Below, one piece after another: positions 25,247 through 33,123 of a stretch of 64,000 nt of DNA. A program made the translations under genes and the position numbers. The notes beneath the pieces are model-generated. The model saw nothing but the letters and a program-made list of their open reading frames with translations, made no database searches and was not told the DNA's origin. Positions within the stretch are counted from its first letter, which is position 1. Every line of letters begins with the position of its first letter. Origin of the DNA: Lachnospiraceae bacterium OM04-12BH (lineage in GTDB: Bacteria > Bacillota > Clostridia > Lachnospirales > Lachnospiraceae); the NCBI GenBank assembly GCA_003490145.1, contig QULQ01000006.1, positions 124,001 through 188,000 on the forward strand, written 5' to 3'.

Positions 25247-25796
25247 TAATGCAGGCATTACTCTGGCGGAGCTTGTTGTTACCTTTGCCCTGATGGGGAT
25301 ATTCCTGGCAGCGGCAGCCGCGGTGATCTCATCCAGTATCATGGTGCATGCGCAGCTGTCCGGAACCATGTATGCCTCTACTGTCAGTGAAACGCTCCTT
25401 GATAAGGTGACGGGAGAACTGGCAGGAGCCAGAGCTGAAGAAGAGGAGGCGATCCGGATCGGACGGGTTTACCGGGATGGCGAGGATCTTGGGGAAGGAG
25501 TTTTCTTTTATGACAGGGAAGGAAATCCTGTCTGCTTTGTTGTTGAGGACGGACTTCTTGTTATGGAAGGAAAAGACTATTTCACACTGGATGAAAAGGC
25601 CTATATGGGTTACAGGATCACAGGATTTTCCGTAGAACAGCTGGAAGGGAAAAATGTGCTGAAGGTAACATTGTCACTGAAAAATCTGAAAAACGGGTTT
25701 ATTTATACCGGTGACAGAACCACCAGATGCTATTGCTTTTCATCAGATGAATTTAAAAAAATAATCAGTACTGATATAGATCTGAATAGTTTATGA
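25227..25796 (+). CDS. Minor prepilin with ITLAE site
   Basis: A 189-residue prepilin: a 10-residue leader ending NAG, then ITLAELVVTFALMGIFLA, with Glu5 present and Ile instead of Phe at position 1. I chose GTG 25227, which overlaps the end of the previous gene; the frame is open further upstream but without a leader-like sequence. The C-terminal domain is rich in beta-type sequence (YMGYRITGFSVEQL). Last gene of the pilus cluster. Confidence 0.75.
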   Translation: MKKLKNDNAGITLAELVVTFALMGIFLAAAAAVISSSIMVHAQLSGTMYASTVSETLLDKVTGELAGARAEEEEAIRIGRVYRDGEDLGEGVFFYDREGNPVCFVVEDGLLVMEGKDYFTLDEKAYMGYRITGFSVEQLEGKNVLKVTLSLKNLKNGFIYTGDRTTRCYCFSSDEFKKIISTDIDLNSL

Positions 25797-25855
25797 AAGA
25801 ACAGCCATACTAATAAATGCAACTATGAGCAAAACGAATCAGGAGGTTTAGCAGT

Positions 25856-26170
25856 ATGGCAGATTTAAAATGTGGAGTAACGAACTGCGGCTATAATAAG
25901 GATAGCTGCTGCTGTAAAGGTGATATCTGTGTGGGTGATGAGCGTGCGGAGAATGCGGCTTCTACCTGCTGTGAAAGCTTTACAGACGGAAAGAAGGACA
26001 GCTTTACAAGTGCACTGGAGCATCCCAGCAGAATGATCAGCATAGACTGTGAAGCTGTGAAATGTATGTACAATGAAAATTACAGGTGCAGCGCAGAGCA
26101 TGTGGATATCAGGGGCTGTGGTGCCAAGGGCTGCAGGGAAACATCATGCGCTACTTTTAAAGAGAAATAG
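25856..26170 (+). CDS. DUF1540 cysteine-rich protein
   Basis: A 104-residue protein with 14 cysteines and two DUF1540-type units: CGVTNCGYNKDSCCCKGDI at the N terminus and CEAVKCMYNENYRCSAEHV near residue 65, each followed by a second Cys pair (CCESF, CRETSCATF). The spacing suggests metal binding. Function is unknown; relatives are common in Clostridia and often linked to sporulation-era expression, which I cannot show here. AGGAGG precedes the ATG. Confidence 0.88.
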   Translation: MADLKCGVTNCGYNKDSCCCKGDICVGDERAENAASTCCESFTDGKKDSFTSALEHPSRMISIDCEAVKCMYNENYRCSAEHVDIRGCGAKGCRETSCATFKEK

Positions 26171-26199
26171 AAATAAGGGAAATGTGTGAAAGGTAAAAG

Positions 26200-26265
26200 A
26201 GAAAAGGTAGTTTCAGCCGGGGGGACAGATAGGGTCAGACCATGCGGCATGAGATTACCTTTTCT
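26200..26265 (+). other. Intergenic inverted repeat with structured interior
   Basis: AGAAAAGGTA (26200-26209) is the exact complement of TACCTTTTCT (26256-26265). The 46 bases between contain further short complements (GCCG / CGGC, GGTC / GACC) and are unusually G-rich. A loose T-rich stretch follows. It may be an elaborate terminator for the DUF1540 gene or a small structured RNA; I matched it to no known class. Confidence 0.4.
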
Positions 26266-26372
26266 GCTTTGTTGCATTTTTGTTACAAAATTATGAAGAT
26301 ATGACTTGAACGAAAGTACTATTTGTGATTAAATAGAGTTGTTGGCGTTGACAATGATTTATGGAGAGCGAC

Positions 26373-27020
26373 ATGAAGATCAGAAAATGGGGTCGCAGAG
26401 GAATCTGTGTGATGACAGCACTGATGCTGCTTGGTATCTGTGGCTGTAAGAAGGAAGTTGTGACAGTGACTTCTTCTCTGGACGGAGAGGAAGATGCAGA
26501 ATACATAGAAATGAAAGAGCTTGAATTAAAGGAAGTACCGGCAGCTAACGGAAGAGAAGATGTCAGCTACTGTGCAGTGATGATCCCGGAGGGGTATCAT
26601 GAATCAGAAGAGGTTCCTGGTATGTATGTACATGAAATGGCACCGCTCGATTCCTCCAATATTTATTACAGCTCCTTTGACGGGACGGGAGACGGTTATG
26701 TATCAGATTCCCTGACAGAGAAGGAATATCTGAAGATCATGGAGGATGCACTTGAAGAGTCAGGACAGGAAGGAAGCATCCAGATTGAGTCCTTTGAGGA
26801 AACGAGTCTTGATGAAGTGCCTGCTTACAAGATCAGAAGTACATATCAGCTGGGGGATAATACGATCCAGCAGCTTACCTACCTGGTAATGGCGGAAGAT
26901 ACCTACACGATTACCTACAGCCAGGCAGATGATGATGAACTGATGGCAGATTTTGACGTATCAGACGGCGAGATCCGGCTGGTAAAGGATGATGAGGTGC
27001 AGACAGCAAGTAATAAATAA
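26373..27020 (+). CDS. Hypothetical lipoprotein
   Basis: A 215-residue secreted lipoprotein. The signal peptide ends LLGICGC, giving a lipidated Cys at about residue 25. The body is acidic and begins EVVTVTSSLDGEEDAEY. A pattern of YCAVMIPEGYHESEE, YYSSFDGTGDGY and LTYLVMAEDTYTITYSQ resembles PsbP/DUF-type extracellular domains only in general character; I do not recognise a family. GGAGAG precedes ATG 26373, preferred over 26361. TTGACA at 26348 overlaps the ribosome-site region and is unlikely to be its promoter. Confidence 0.7.
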   Translation: MKIRKWGRRGICVMTALMLLGICGCKKEVVTVTSSLDGEEDAEYIEMKELELKEVPAANGREDVSYCAVMIPEGYHESEEVPGMYVHEMAPLDSSNIYYSSFDGTGDGYVSDSLTEKEYLKIMEDALEESGQEGSIQIESFEETSLDEVPAYKIRSTYQLGDNTIQQLTYLVMAEDTYTITYSQADDDELMADFDVSDGEIRLVKDDEVQTASNK

Positions 27021-27029
27021 AATTAGGTG

Positions 27030-27058
27030 TTGACATCTGAAATACAGGATGTTATATT
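27030..27058 (+). promoter_or_regulatory. Promoter of the infC-rpmI-rplT operon
   Basis: TTGACA (27030-27035) and TATATT (27053-27058) with a 17-base spacer, starting ten bases after the lipoprotein stop. Confidence 0.8.
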
Positions 27059-27064
27059 ATATAA

Positions 27065-27225
27065 GCGTGTGAGGAACACATAAACAAGCAGAGTATCCAC
27101 TCTCACCCTGTGGCAAATGGGCTGACAGGTGTACACAAAGTTCCGGACCATGGATGAAGGCTGTAGAGAACTGCAGGATTGGTCAGGTGATTGTTCAGTG
27201 GATAGTTATGCTATCCACTTTTTTC
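27065..27225 (+). ncRNA. infC leader, L20-leader-type attenuator
   Basis: About 160 bases of leader end in an intrinsic terminator: AGTGGATAG (27197-27205) / CTATCCACT (27211-27219) with TTTTT following. The early segment AGTATCCACT (27092-27101) can pair with the 5' arm of that terminator (AGTGGATA), which gives an alternative antiterminator fold. CACCCTGT and ACAGGTG form another local stem. Firmicute infC-rpmI-rplT operons are known to be repressed by L20 through such leaders (Rfam L20 leader); assignment to that class is by position and this switch-like pairing. Confidence 0.7.
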
Positions 27226-27243
27226 TTGTAGGAGGGAAAAACC

Positions 27244-27750
27244 ATTAGCGAATTATTCATTAACGAACAGATCAGAGACAAGGAAGTACGTGTGATCGGG
27301 GAAAACGGTGAGCAGCTTGGCATCATGTCATCCAGGGAAGCACTTCAGCTTGCAGAAGAAGCAGGGGTTGACCTTGTGAAGATAGCACCTACAGCGAAGC
27401 CGCCAGTTTGTAAGATTGTGGATTATGGCAAGTTCAGATATGAACAGGCCCGCAAGGAAAAGGAAGCCAAGAAGAAACAGAAGGTGATTGATGTAAAGGA
27501 GATCCGTTTATCTCCCAACATTGATACCAACGACCTGAATACCAAGGTGAATGCAGCTAAGAAATTTTTGCAGAAGGGCGACAGAGTTAAGGTGACATTA
27601 CGTTTCAGAGGACGTGAGATGGCACATATGGCATCCAGCAAGCACATTCTGGATGATTTTGCACAGGCACTTGCAGATGTCAGTGTAGTAGAGAAGGCGC
27701 CTAAGGTAGAAGGAAGAAGTATGACCATGTTTTTAACTGAGAAGCGGTAA
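27244..27750 (+). CDS. infC: Translation initiation factor IF-3, AUU start
   Basis: A 168-residue IF-3. The protein must begin at ATT 27244 (ISELFINEQIRDKEVRV), because INEQIRDKEVRVIGENG is the conserved family start and no ATG, GTG or TTG lies in the proper place; the first GTG in frame at 27292 would remove it. AGGAGG is correctly spaced before ATT. The rare AUU start is the known basis of IF-3 self-control in bacteria. The C-terminal domain with KVTLRFRGREMAH is complete. Confidence 0.95.
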   Translation: MSELFINEQIRDKEVRVIGENGEQLGIMSSREALQLAEEAGVDLVKIAPTAKPPVCKIVDYGKFRYEQARKEKEAKKKQKVIDVKEIRLSPNIDTNDLNTKVNAAKKFLQKGDRVKVTLRFRGREMAHMASSKHILDDFAQALADVSVVEKAPKVEGRSMTMFLTEKR

Positions 27751-27826
27751 TCGTCAGTTAAAATAGATGAATGCCGGAAGACGGCAGTCAGTAAGAAATC
27801 ACACTGAAATACAGGAGGAATCAGTT

Positions 27827-28024
27827 ATGCCAAAAATGAAAACCAGCCGTGCTGCTGCAAAGCGTTTTAAAGCTACAGGAACGGGTAAATTAAAAAGAAG
27901 TAAAGCTTACAAGAGCCATATCTTAACCAAGAAGACGACTAAGAGAAAGAGAAACTTAAGAAAAGCTGCAGTTACAGATGCAACCAATGTAAAGAATATG
28001 AAGAAGATTCTGCCCTACTTATAA
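27827..28024 (+). CDS. rpmI: 50S ribosomal protein L35
   Basis: A 65-residue basic protein, [20 protein letters not shown] at the N terminus, matching L35. AGGAGG precedes ATG 27827. A longer in-frame opening from 27767 lacks a ribosome site and is not used. Middle gene of the infC operon. Confidence 0.97.
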   Translation: MPKMKTSRAAAKRFKATGTGKLKRSKAYKSHILTKKTTKRKRNLRKAAVTDATNVKNMKKILPYL

Positions 28025-28067
28025 GTAAGGGTGGGTACTGATAACAGCCGTAAGGAGGAAATAAGAA

Positions 28068-28424
28068 ATGGCAAGAATTAAAGGCGGTATGAATGCCAAG
28101 AAAAAACATAACAGAGTATTAAAGCTTGCAAAGGGCTACAGAGGAGCCAGAAGCAAACAGTATAGAGTAGCCAAGCAGTCCGTAATGAGAGCACTTACAT
28201 CTTCTTATGCAGGACGTAAGGAGAGAAAGCGTCAGTTCAGACAGTTATGGATCGCACGTATCAATGCTGCAGCAAGACTGAACGGATTGTCCTATAGCAA
28301 ATTCATGTATGGACTGAAGACTGCTGGAGTAGATATCAACAGAAAGATGCTTGCTGAGATGGCAGTAAATGATGCAGAGGGATTCAAGACTCTTGCAGAG
28401 CTTGCAAAGAAGAACATCGCATAA
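28068..28424 (+). CDS. rplT: 50S ribosomal protein L20
   Basis: A 118-residue basic protein with [20 protein letters not shown] at the N terminus and LAKKNIA near the end, full length for L20. It assembles into the 50S subunit and in Firmicutes represses its own operon by binding the infC leader. AAGGAGG precedes the ATG. Confidence 0.97.
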   Translation: MARIKGGMNAKKKHNRVLKLAKGYRGARSKQYRVAKQSVMRALTSSYAGRKERKRQFRQLWIARINAAARLNGLSYSKFMYGLKTAGVDINRKMLAEMAVNDAEGFKTLAELAKKNIA

Positions 28425-28439
28425 AGCAGAAAACAACAA

Positions 28440-28471
28440 AGGCCTTATCAGAAATGGTAAGGTCTTTTTTT
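28440..28471 (+). terminator. Intrinsic terminator of the infC operon
   Basis: AGGCCTTATC (28440-28449) pairs with GGTAAGGTCT (28456-28465), with two G-T pairs, followed by a seven-T run. Confidence 0.88.
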
Positions 28472-28488
28472 AAAAGTGAAAGTGAGAG

Positions 28489-29955
28489 ATGATTATGAGA
28501 GCTTTTGAAAAACTGGAACCCCGGGATGTATTTTACTATTTTGAGGAAATCTGCAGGATCCCGCACGGATCAGGTAATTTGCAGCAGATCAGCGATTATC
28601 TGGTTTCCTTTGCAGAGGAACATCATCTGGCACACTGCAGGGATGAATATGGGAATGTGATCATGGTAAAGGAGGCATCAGAAGGCTATGAAGATCATGC
28701 ACCTGTGATGCTTCAGGGGCATATGGATATGGTAGCTGTGAAAAAGCCGGACTGCGATATTGATATGAAGACAGAAGGTCTCCGGATACAGGTAGATGGT
28801 GACCGTGTTTACGCGGAGGGAACCAGCCTTGGTGGGGATGACGGGATCGCAGTAGCCTATGGACTGGCACTGATGGCAGGAAATTATAAGCATCCGAAAA
28901 TTGAGCTTGTGATCACGGCAGAGGAAGAGACTGGCATGGACGGTGCAAGAGGAATTGATCTGTCTGGCTGTCAGTCAAGAAAACTGATCAATCTGGACTC
29001 AGAGGAGGAAGGTGTTTTTCTGGCAGGCTGTGCAGGCGGAGCCAGAGTGAATTATAACGCTTCACTGACACCGGTAATGCAGAAGGGGACAGTGCACAGG
29101 GTTACTGTAGATGGACTCCTCGGCGGTCATTCCGGTGCCGAGATCGATAAGGAAAGAGGCAATGCGATCTGTATTCTTGGAAGAGTCATGAAGGAGCTGG
29201 AAGAAGCAGGACTTTCTATTGCTCTTTGCAATATTGATGGAGGACTGGCTGATAATGCCATTCCGAGACAGGCAGAGGCTGTATTTCTGGTCACAGGTTA
29301 TAAAGGAAATGGAGAGGAAAAAGAAATTCTGGAGAAAGTAATGGAGAAGCTTCAAGAAGGTCTTGCCACAGAATACAGAAAAAAAGACCCGGGTGTGAGG
29401 CTTCAGACGGAGATCCTGGATACAGAAGAAAGAATGGTATTATCAGAAGAAGACAGCAGACGCCTGATCGATCTGATCTGTATGCTGCCTTATGGTGTGC
29501 AGGCTATGAGCAGCTCCATGAAGGGACTTGTAGAGACATCACTGAACCCAGGAGTGATCTCACTGAAGCGGGGACAGCTTCATGTGGGAATTTCAGTCAG
29601 AAGCTCCGTTGACAGTGCAAAACAGGGACTGTTTGACAGACTTTCTGCACTGGCACAGTTAGCAGGAGTGGAAATGGAGATCACCGGAAATTATCCGGGC
29701 TTTGCCTATAAAGAGGATTCTCCGCTTTGTAGTAAAATGTCAGAGGTTTATGAAAACATGTATGGCAGAAGACCGAAGGTTATGGCAATCCATGCAGGCC
29801 TTGAGCTTGGTTTTTTCGCCGGAAAGATCAAAGGACTTGACTGTATTTCCATGGGACCTGATATGAAGAATATCCATACCACAGAAGAGGAGCTGAGCGT
29901 TTCTTCTGTAAAGAGAGTATGGAAATATCTGCTGCAGTTACTGGAGGAAATGTAA
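28489..29955 (+). CDS. pepD: Aminoacyl-histidine dipeptidase PepD (M20C)
   Basis: A 488-residue cytosolic metallopeptidase of the M20 family that cleaves Xaa-His and other dipeptides. MLQGHMDMV carries the first metal His and Asp, GGDDGIAVAYG the bridging Asp, AEEETGMDG the catalytic and metal Glu pair, and GGHSGAEI the conserved lid motif; IHAGLELG near the end holds the last metal His. ATG 28489 and ATG 28495 are both possible starts; homology begins just after the second (RAFEKLEPRDVF). The ribosome site is weak (GTGAGAG). Confidence 0.93.
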   Translation: MIMRAFEKLEPRDVFYYFEEICRIPHGSGNLQQISDYLVSFAEEHHLAHCRDEYGNVIMVKEASEGYEDHAPVMLQGHMDMVAVKKPDCDIDMKTEGLRIQVDGDRVYAEGTSLGGDDGIAVAYGLALMAGNYKHPKIELVITAEEETGMDGARGIDLSGCQSRKLINLDSEEEGVFLAGCAGGARVNYNASLTPVMQKGTVHRVTVDGLLGGHSGAEIDKERGNAICILGRVMKELEEAGLSIALCNIDGGLADNAIPRQAEAVFLVTGYKGNGEEKEILEKVMEKLQEGLATEYRKKDPGVRLQTEILDTEERMVLSEEDSRRLIDLICMLPYGVQAMSSSMKGLVETSLNPGVISLKRGQLHVGISVRSSVDSAKQGLFDRLSALAQLAGVEMEITGNYPGFAYKEDSPLCSKMSEVYENMYGRRPKVMAIHAGLELGFFAGKIKGLDCISMGPDMKNIHTTEEELSVSSVKRVWKYLLQLLEEM

Positions 29956-31167
29956 ATGGAGCTTGGAAAAGGAAATATGAAAAAAATCAAAGGGCTGATC
30001 CTTTTTGCAGGGATCGTTGTGCTTGTGCTGATCAAGTTTGACATGCTCGTTTCTGCACTGAAGCTGTTTTTGCAGATGCTGTCACCATTTATTGTGGGTG
30101 GTGCGATGGCATTTATCCTGAACCTTCCCATGAGGTTTTATGAAAAGAAGCTGTTCAGGAAACAATATGCGGATCAGAGGAAGCAGAAGAAATACGAGAA
30201 AAGAAAGAGGCCGGTTTGTCTGACGCTTGCACTGCTTTCTGTGATCCTTGTGATCGCCGTGGTAACAGGAACGGTGATCCCGCAGCTCATTTCCACAGGA
30301 AAGGTACTGGCACAGGAAATACCGGTATTCTGGGATAATCTGATGACATCAGCAGAGCGGTTCTTTACGGATAATGCAGAGTTTGAGAAGCAGCTTAAGT
30401 CACTGGAAATCCCGGACATCAACTGGGACTCCATGCTGCAGGCAACAGGAAACTTTCTGAAAAATGGAATGGGAAGTCTGGCATCCACCACATTTTCCGT
30501 TGCTGGAAGTATTGTCAGCGGTGCAGTAAACTTCTTTATTGCGTTGATCTTCTCCCTATATATTTTGGGACAGAAGGAAAAGCTGGGAGATCAGGCAGAA
30601 AGGATCCTCAGAGCTTATACTAAGCCTAAGGTATACCGCAGTGTCAGAAAGATTGCTGTTCTTCTGAATCAGAATTTCAGTAACTTTATTACCGGACAGT
30701 GCCTAGAGGCAGTAATCCTGGGAACAATGTTTGCTGTGACTATGACGGTATTCCGTTTCCCCTTTGCCCTGATGATCGGTGTATTGATCGCCTTTACGGC
30801 GTTGATCCCCATTGTGGGAGCCTTCCTTGGCTGCGCTGTCGGTGCATTTCTGATCCTTGTTGACAACCCGATGAAAGCAGTGGCATTTGTGGTATTATTT
30901 CTGATCCTGCAGCAGATCGAAGGAAACCTGATTTATCCCCATGTGGTTGGCAATTCGGTAGGTCTGCCATCTATCTGGGTTTTGGTAGCGGTTACCATCG
31001 GTGGAAGCCTTATGGGAGTTGTGGGAATGCTTATTTTTATTCCGCTGCTGTCTACAGGGTATGCACTGCTCCGGGAGGATGTCAATAAAAGAAATCAAAT
31101 GGAGCCGGAAGGTACTGGGGAAGGAGTGAAAATAAAGGAAGGAAAGAAAAAGGGGCTGCCGCACTAG
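29956..31167 (+). CDS. AI-2E family transporter
   Basis: A 403-residue protein with about eight membrane segments of the AI-2E/TqsA (DUF20) family. Early segments include FDMLVSALKLFLQMLSPFIVG, later ones FITGQCLEAVILGTMF and VLIAFTALIPIVGAFLGC, and QQIEGNLIYPHVVGNSVGL is the most characteristic block. The substrate is uncertain; members include autoinducer-2 exporters and sodium/proton antiporters. It starts right after pepD (GGAGG upstream), and its stop lies inside the shared terminator. Confidence 0.9.
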   Translation: MELGKGNMKKIKGLILFAGIVVLVLIKFDMLVSALKLFLQMLSPFIVGGAMAFILNLPMRFYEKKLFRKQYADQRKQKKYEKRKRPVCLTLALLSVILVIAVVTGTVIPQLISTGKVLAQEIPVFWDNLMTSAERFFTDNAEFEKQLKSLEIPDINWDSMLQATGNFLKNGMGSLASTTFSVAGSIVSGAVNFFIALIFSLYILGQKEKLGDQAERILRAYTKPKVYRSVRKIAVLLNQNFSNFITGQCLEAVILGTMFAVTMTVFRFPFALMIGVLIAFTALIPIVGAFLGCAVGAFLILVDNPMKAVAFVVLFLILQQIEGNLIYPHVVGNSVGLPSIWVLVAVTIGGSLMGVVGMLIFIPLLSTGYALLREDVNKRNQMEPEGTGEGVKIKEGKKKGLPH

Positions 31168-31196
31168 CAATTAATAGTGCGACAGCCCCTTTATTT
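31150..31196. terminator. Bidirectional terminator between convergent genes
   Basis: AAGGGGCTG and CGCACTA pair with TAGTGCG and CAGCCCCTT around a short loop, with A-rich sequence on the left and T-rich on the right. It overlaps the AI-2E stop codon and ends beside the DUF975 stop codon on the other strand. Confidence 0.85.
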
Positions 31197-31963
31197 TACA
31201 GATAGGGATTCTGATTCTGATCCTGGTAAGAGGTCTGTGAAGAATCCTGCCAGGAAATCTTATTTTTCAGTGCATAAAAAAGCTGTGCATTGGTCAGGTT
31301 CTGGTAAGGTGCTACATAGAAGATGTTCAGAATACAGCAGGTAAGGGCACCAAGAAAAGCCCAGCCAATGAAAGAAAGATCGAGTACGAAGGTGTTCCAT
31401 TTGTCTCCATCCATCATCTGTTTGGTGGCAGCAAAAGCATCATCCTTACTGATTGAAGGATCCTCCGCGAGCAGATAGGGGATCATACGGTATTCATAGT
31501 CTTTGATAATACCGGGGATGATAAGGAGCAGACTCCACAGGGCAGTAAAAAGATCCTTGAAAAACATGATCTTCACTACATTTAAATAGGAAGAACTGAA
31601 TACAAAGGCCACATCACTGAGTGAAGTCGGCTGTTTGCCACAGCGGATAAAATAACGCTGACAGCCCACCAGAAGGGGATTAAAAACAAAAACCTTCAGT
31701 AGTGAAGTGATGATCCACATAATAAATACAACAACGAGGGCAATAGAAAGTCCAACCAGAAGCGCCTGCAGATTCCCCGGTGATGAAAGAGTATCCTGCA
31801 GATCAGAGAAATCTGCGGAGCTGTTACTGCTGGATGAAGTGGCACCGGAAGAAGATCCGCTTCCGCTGACAAACATAAAGATCAGGGAAATCAGAACTGT
31901 TTTCCAGTAGTTTACTTTTAAAATTTCTTTGGCACGTGATTTGAGGTCTGCTCTTGACCACAT
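31196..31963 (-). CDS. DUF975 family membrane protein
   Basis: A 255-residue membrane protein, minus strand. MWSRADLKSRAKEILK is the usual DUF975 start and GGGAGG lies properly upstream of it; the longer frame to 32017 is not supported. About six hydrophobic segments are visible, with a Ser-rich low-complexity loop near residues 33-55 (GSGSSSGATSSSSNSS). DEYRMIPYLLAEDP-like sequence (YEYRMIPYLLAEDPSIS) in the second half is family-typical. Function unknown; some relatives lie near stress or transport genes. A weak minus-strand -10 TATAAT is at 32028-32033. Confidence 0.85.
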   Translation of the reverse strand: MWSRADLKSRAKEILKVNYWKTVLISLIFMFVSGSGSSSGATSSSSNSSADFSDLQDTLSSPGNLQALLVGLSIALVVVFIMWIITSLLKVFVFNPLLVGCQRYFIRCGKQPTSLSDVAFVFSSSYLNVVKIMFFKDLFTALWSLLLIIPGIIKDYEYRMIPYLLAEDPSISKDDAFAATKQMMDGDKWNTFVLDLSFIGWAFLGALTCCILNIFYVAPYQNLTNAQLFYALKNKISWQDSSQTSYQDQNQNPYL

Positions 31964-32184
31964 AATGAATTCCTCCCATAGTTTATAATCTGTCTGGTCA
32001 CTGTAATGCGAGACCATAACAGAAAGTATTATAGCATAGAATAATGATGCTGGAAAAGAGGATTTGGGAAGAATGAAGAGAAATTGAGAGAAGAAAGGTT
32101 AGAAAGTATACAAAAAAGTTGGAAATTTAATTGTAAGAAGGGGCAGTATCTTTTAGAGTGTAGACTAGAAAGGGTGTTGTTGAT

Positions 32185-33123
32185 ATGAAGATTCTTATTG
32201 GGATCTGCGCAGGAATTTTTTGGGCACTGGATACAGTAATTTTGAATTTGTTTCTGGAGGGAGAAGATCCAGGAATCGCAGAACGGCTGCTGCCATTTTT
32301 GCCGCTGCTGGTTACTTTTTTACATGATATCTGTTCTGCTGCTTATTTACTGTTTTTTATGGCCTGGAAAAAACAATTGAAGAAAATAAAAAAGGCATTG
32401 TTTACCAGGGAGGGAAAATTTGTAATTTTGGGTGCATTATTTGGAGGTCCTCTTGGAATGACAGGGTATGTGCTTTCTATCCGGTATCTGGGAGCTGGAA
32501 ACACAGCAATGATATCGGCTCTTTTCCCGGCACTTGGTTCCTTTATGGCATGGATTATCCTGAAAGAAAAGCTGACAGTCGGACAGATAATCGGACTGTT
32601 GCTTTCCATAACAGGAATGGTGCTTATGGGAGGGACAATTACAGGAATAGAACAGGAAAAATTTCTTCCCGGGATTCTGTTTGCACTGATTTGTGTCTGT
32701 GGCTGGGCGAGCGAGGTAATCATATGTGGGTATGGTATGAAGAGTGGTGTGATCAATAATGAACAGGCATTAACTATAAGACAGATGACTTCAGCACTGT
32801 TTTATTTCTGTATTATTCTTTCGGGAATCAGGGGACACGGAGCTGTATTGCAGATCATGGGATCAAAGGGAATGTTGATCATTATGGCAGCAGCACTGGC
32901 AGGAACAGTGTCTTATCTCTGTTATTACCGGACGATCCATCAGCTTGGCGCATCGACAGCCATGGCACTAAATATAACATATGCTGCATGGGCACTTCTT
33001 TTTGAAATGCTGATTCTGCATACGGCAAAGAACCTGAAAGAGGTAGTCTGTGGAATGATTATTGTTGGCGGAGCTCTGATCTCTGCTGTATCAGAGGGGA
33101 GAAGGAAAAATGGGAATCTGTGA
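32185..33123 (+). CDS. EamA/DMT family permease
   Basis: A 312-residue protein with ten membrane segments in two five-segment repeats, the drug/metabolite transporter plan. GNTAMISALFPALGSFMAWI and LKEKLTVGQIIGLLLSITGM are the typical segments of repeat one; STAMALNITYAAWALLFE those of repeat two. The substrate is unknown. GAAAGGGTGTTG precedes the ATG. It overlaps the alpha-galactosidase gene by 14 bases, so the two form an operon, perhaps for sugar or product movement. Confidence 0.85.
   Translation: MKILIGICAGIFWALDTVILNLFLEGEDPGIAERLLPFLPLLVTFLHDICSAAYLLFFMAWKKQLKKIKKALFTREGKFVILGALFGGPLGMTGYVLSIRYLGAGNTAMISALFPALGSFMAWIILKEKLTVGQIIGLLLSITGMVLMGGTITGIEQEKFLPGILFALICVCGWASEVIICGYGMKSGVINNEQALTIRQMTSALFYFCIILSGIRGHGAVLQIMGSKGMLIIMAAALAGTVSYLCYYRTIHQLGASTAMALNITYAAWALLFEMLILHTAKNLKEVVCGMIIVGGALISAVSEGRRKNGNL

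Noticed and set aside
26340-26360. TTGACA at about 26348 as promoter of the lipoprotein gene
   Set aside because: It is only about 20 bases from the start codon and overlaps the place where the ribosome site must lie, leaving no room for a -10 box.
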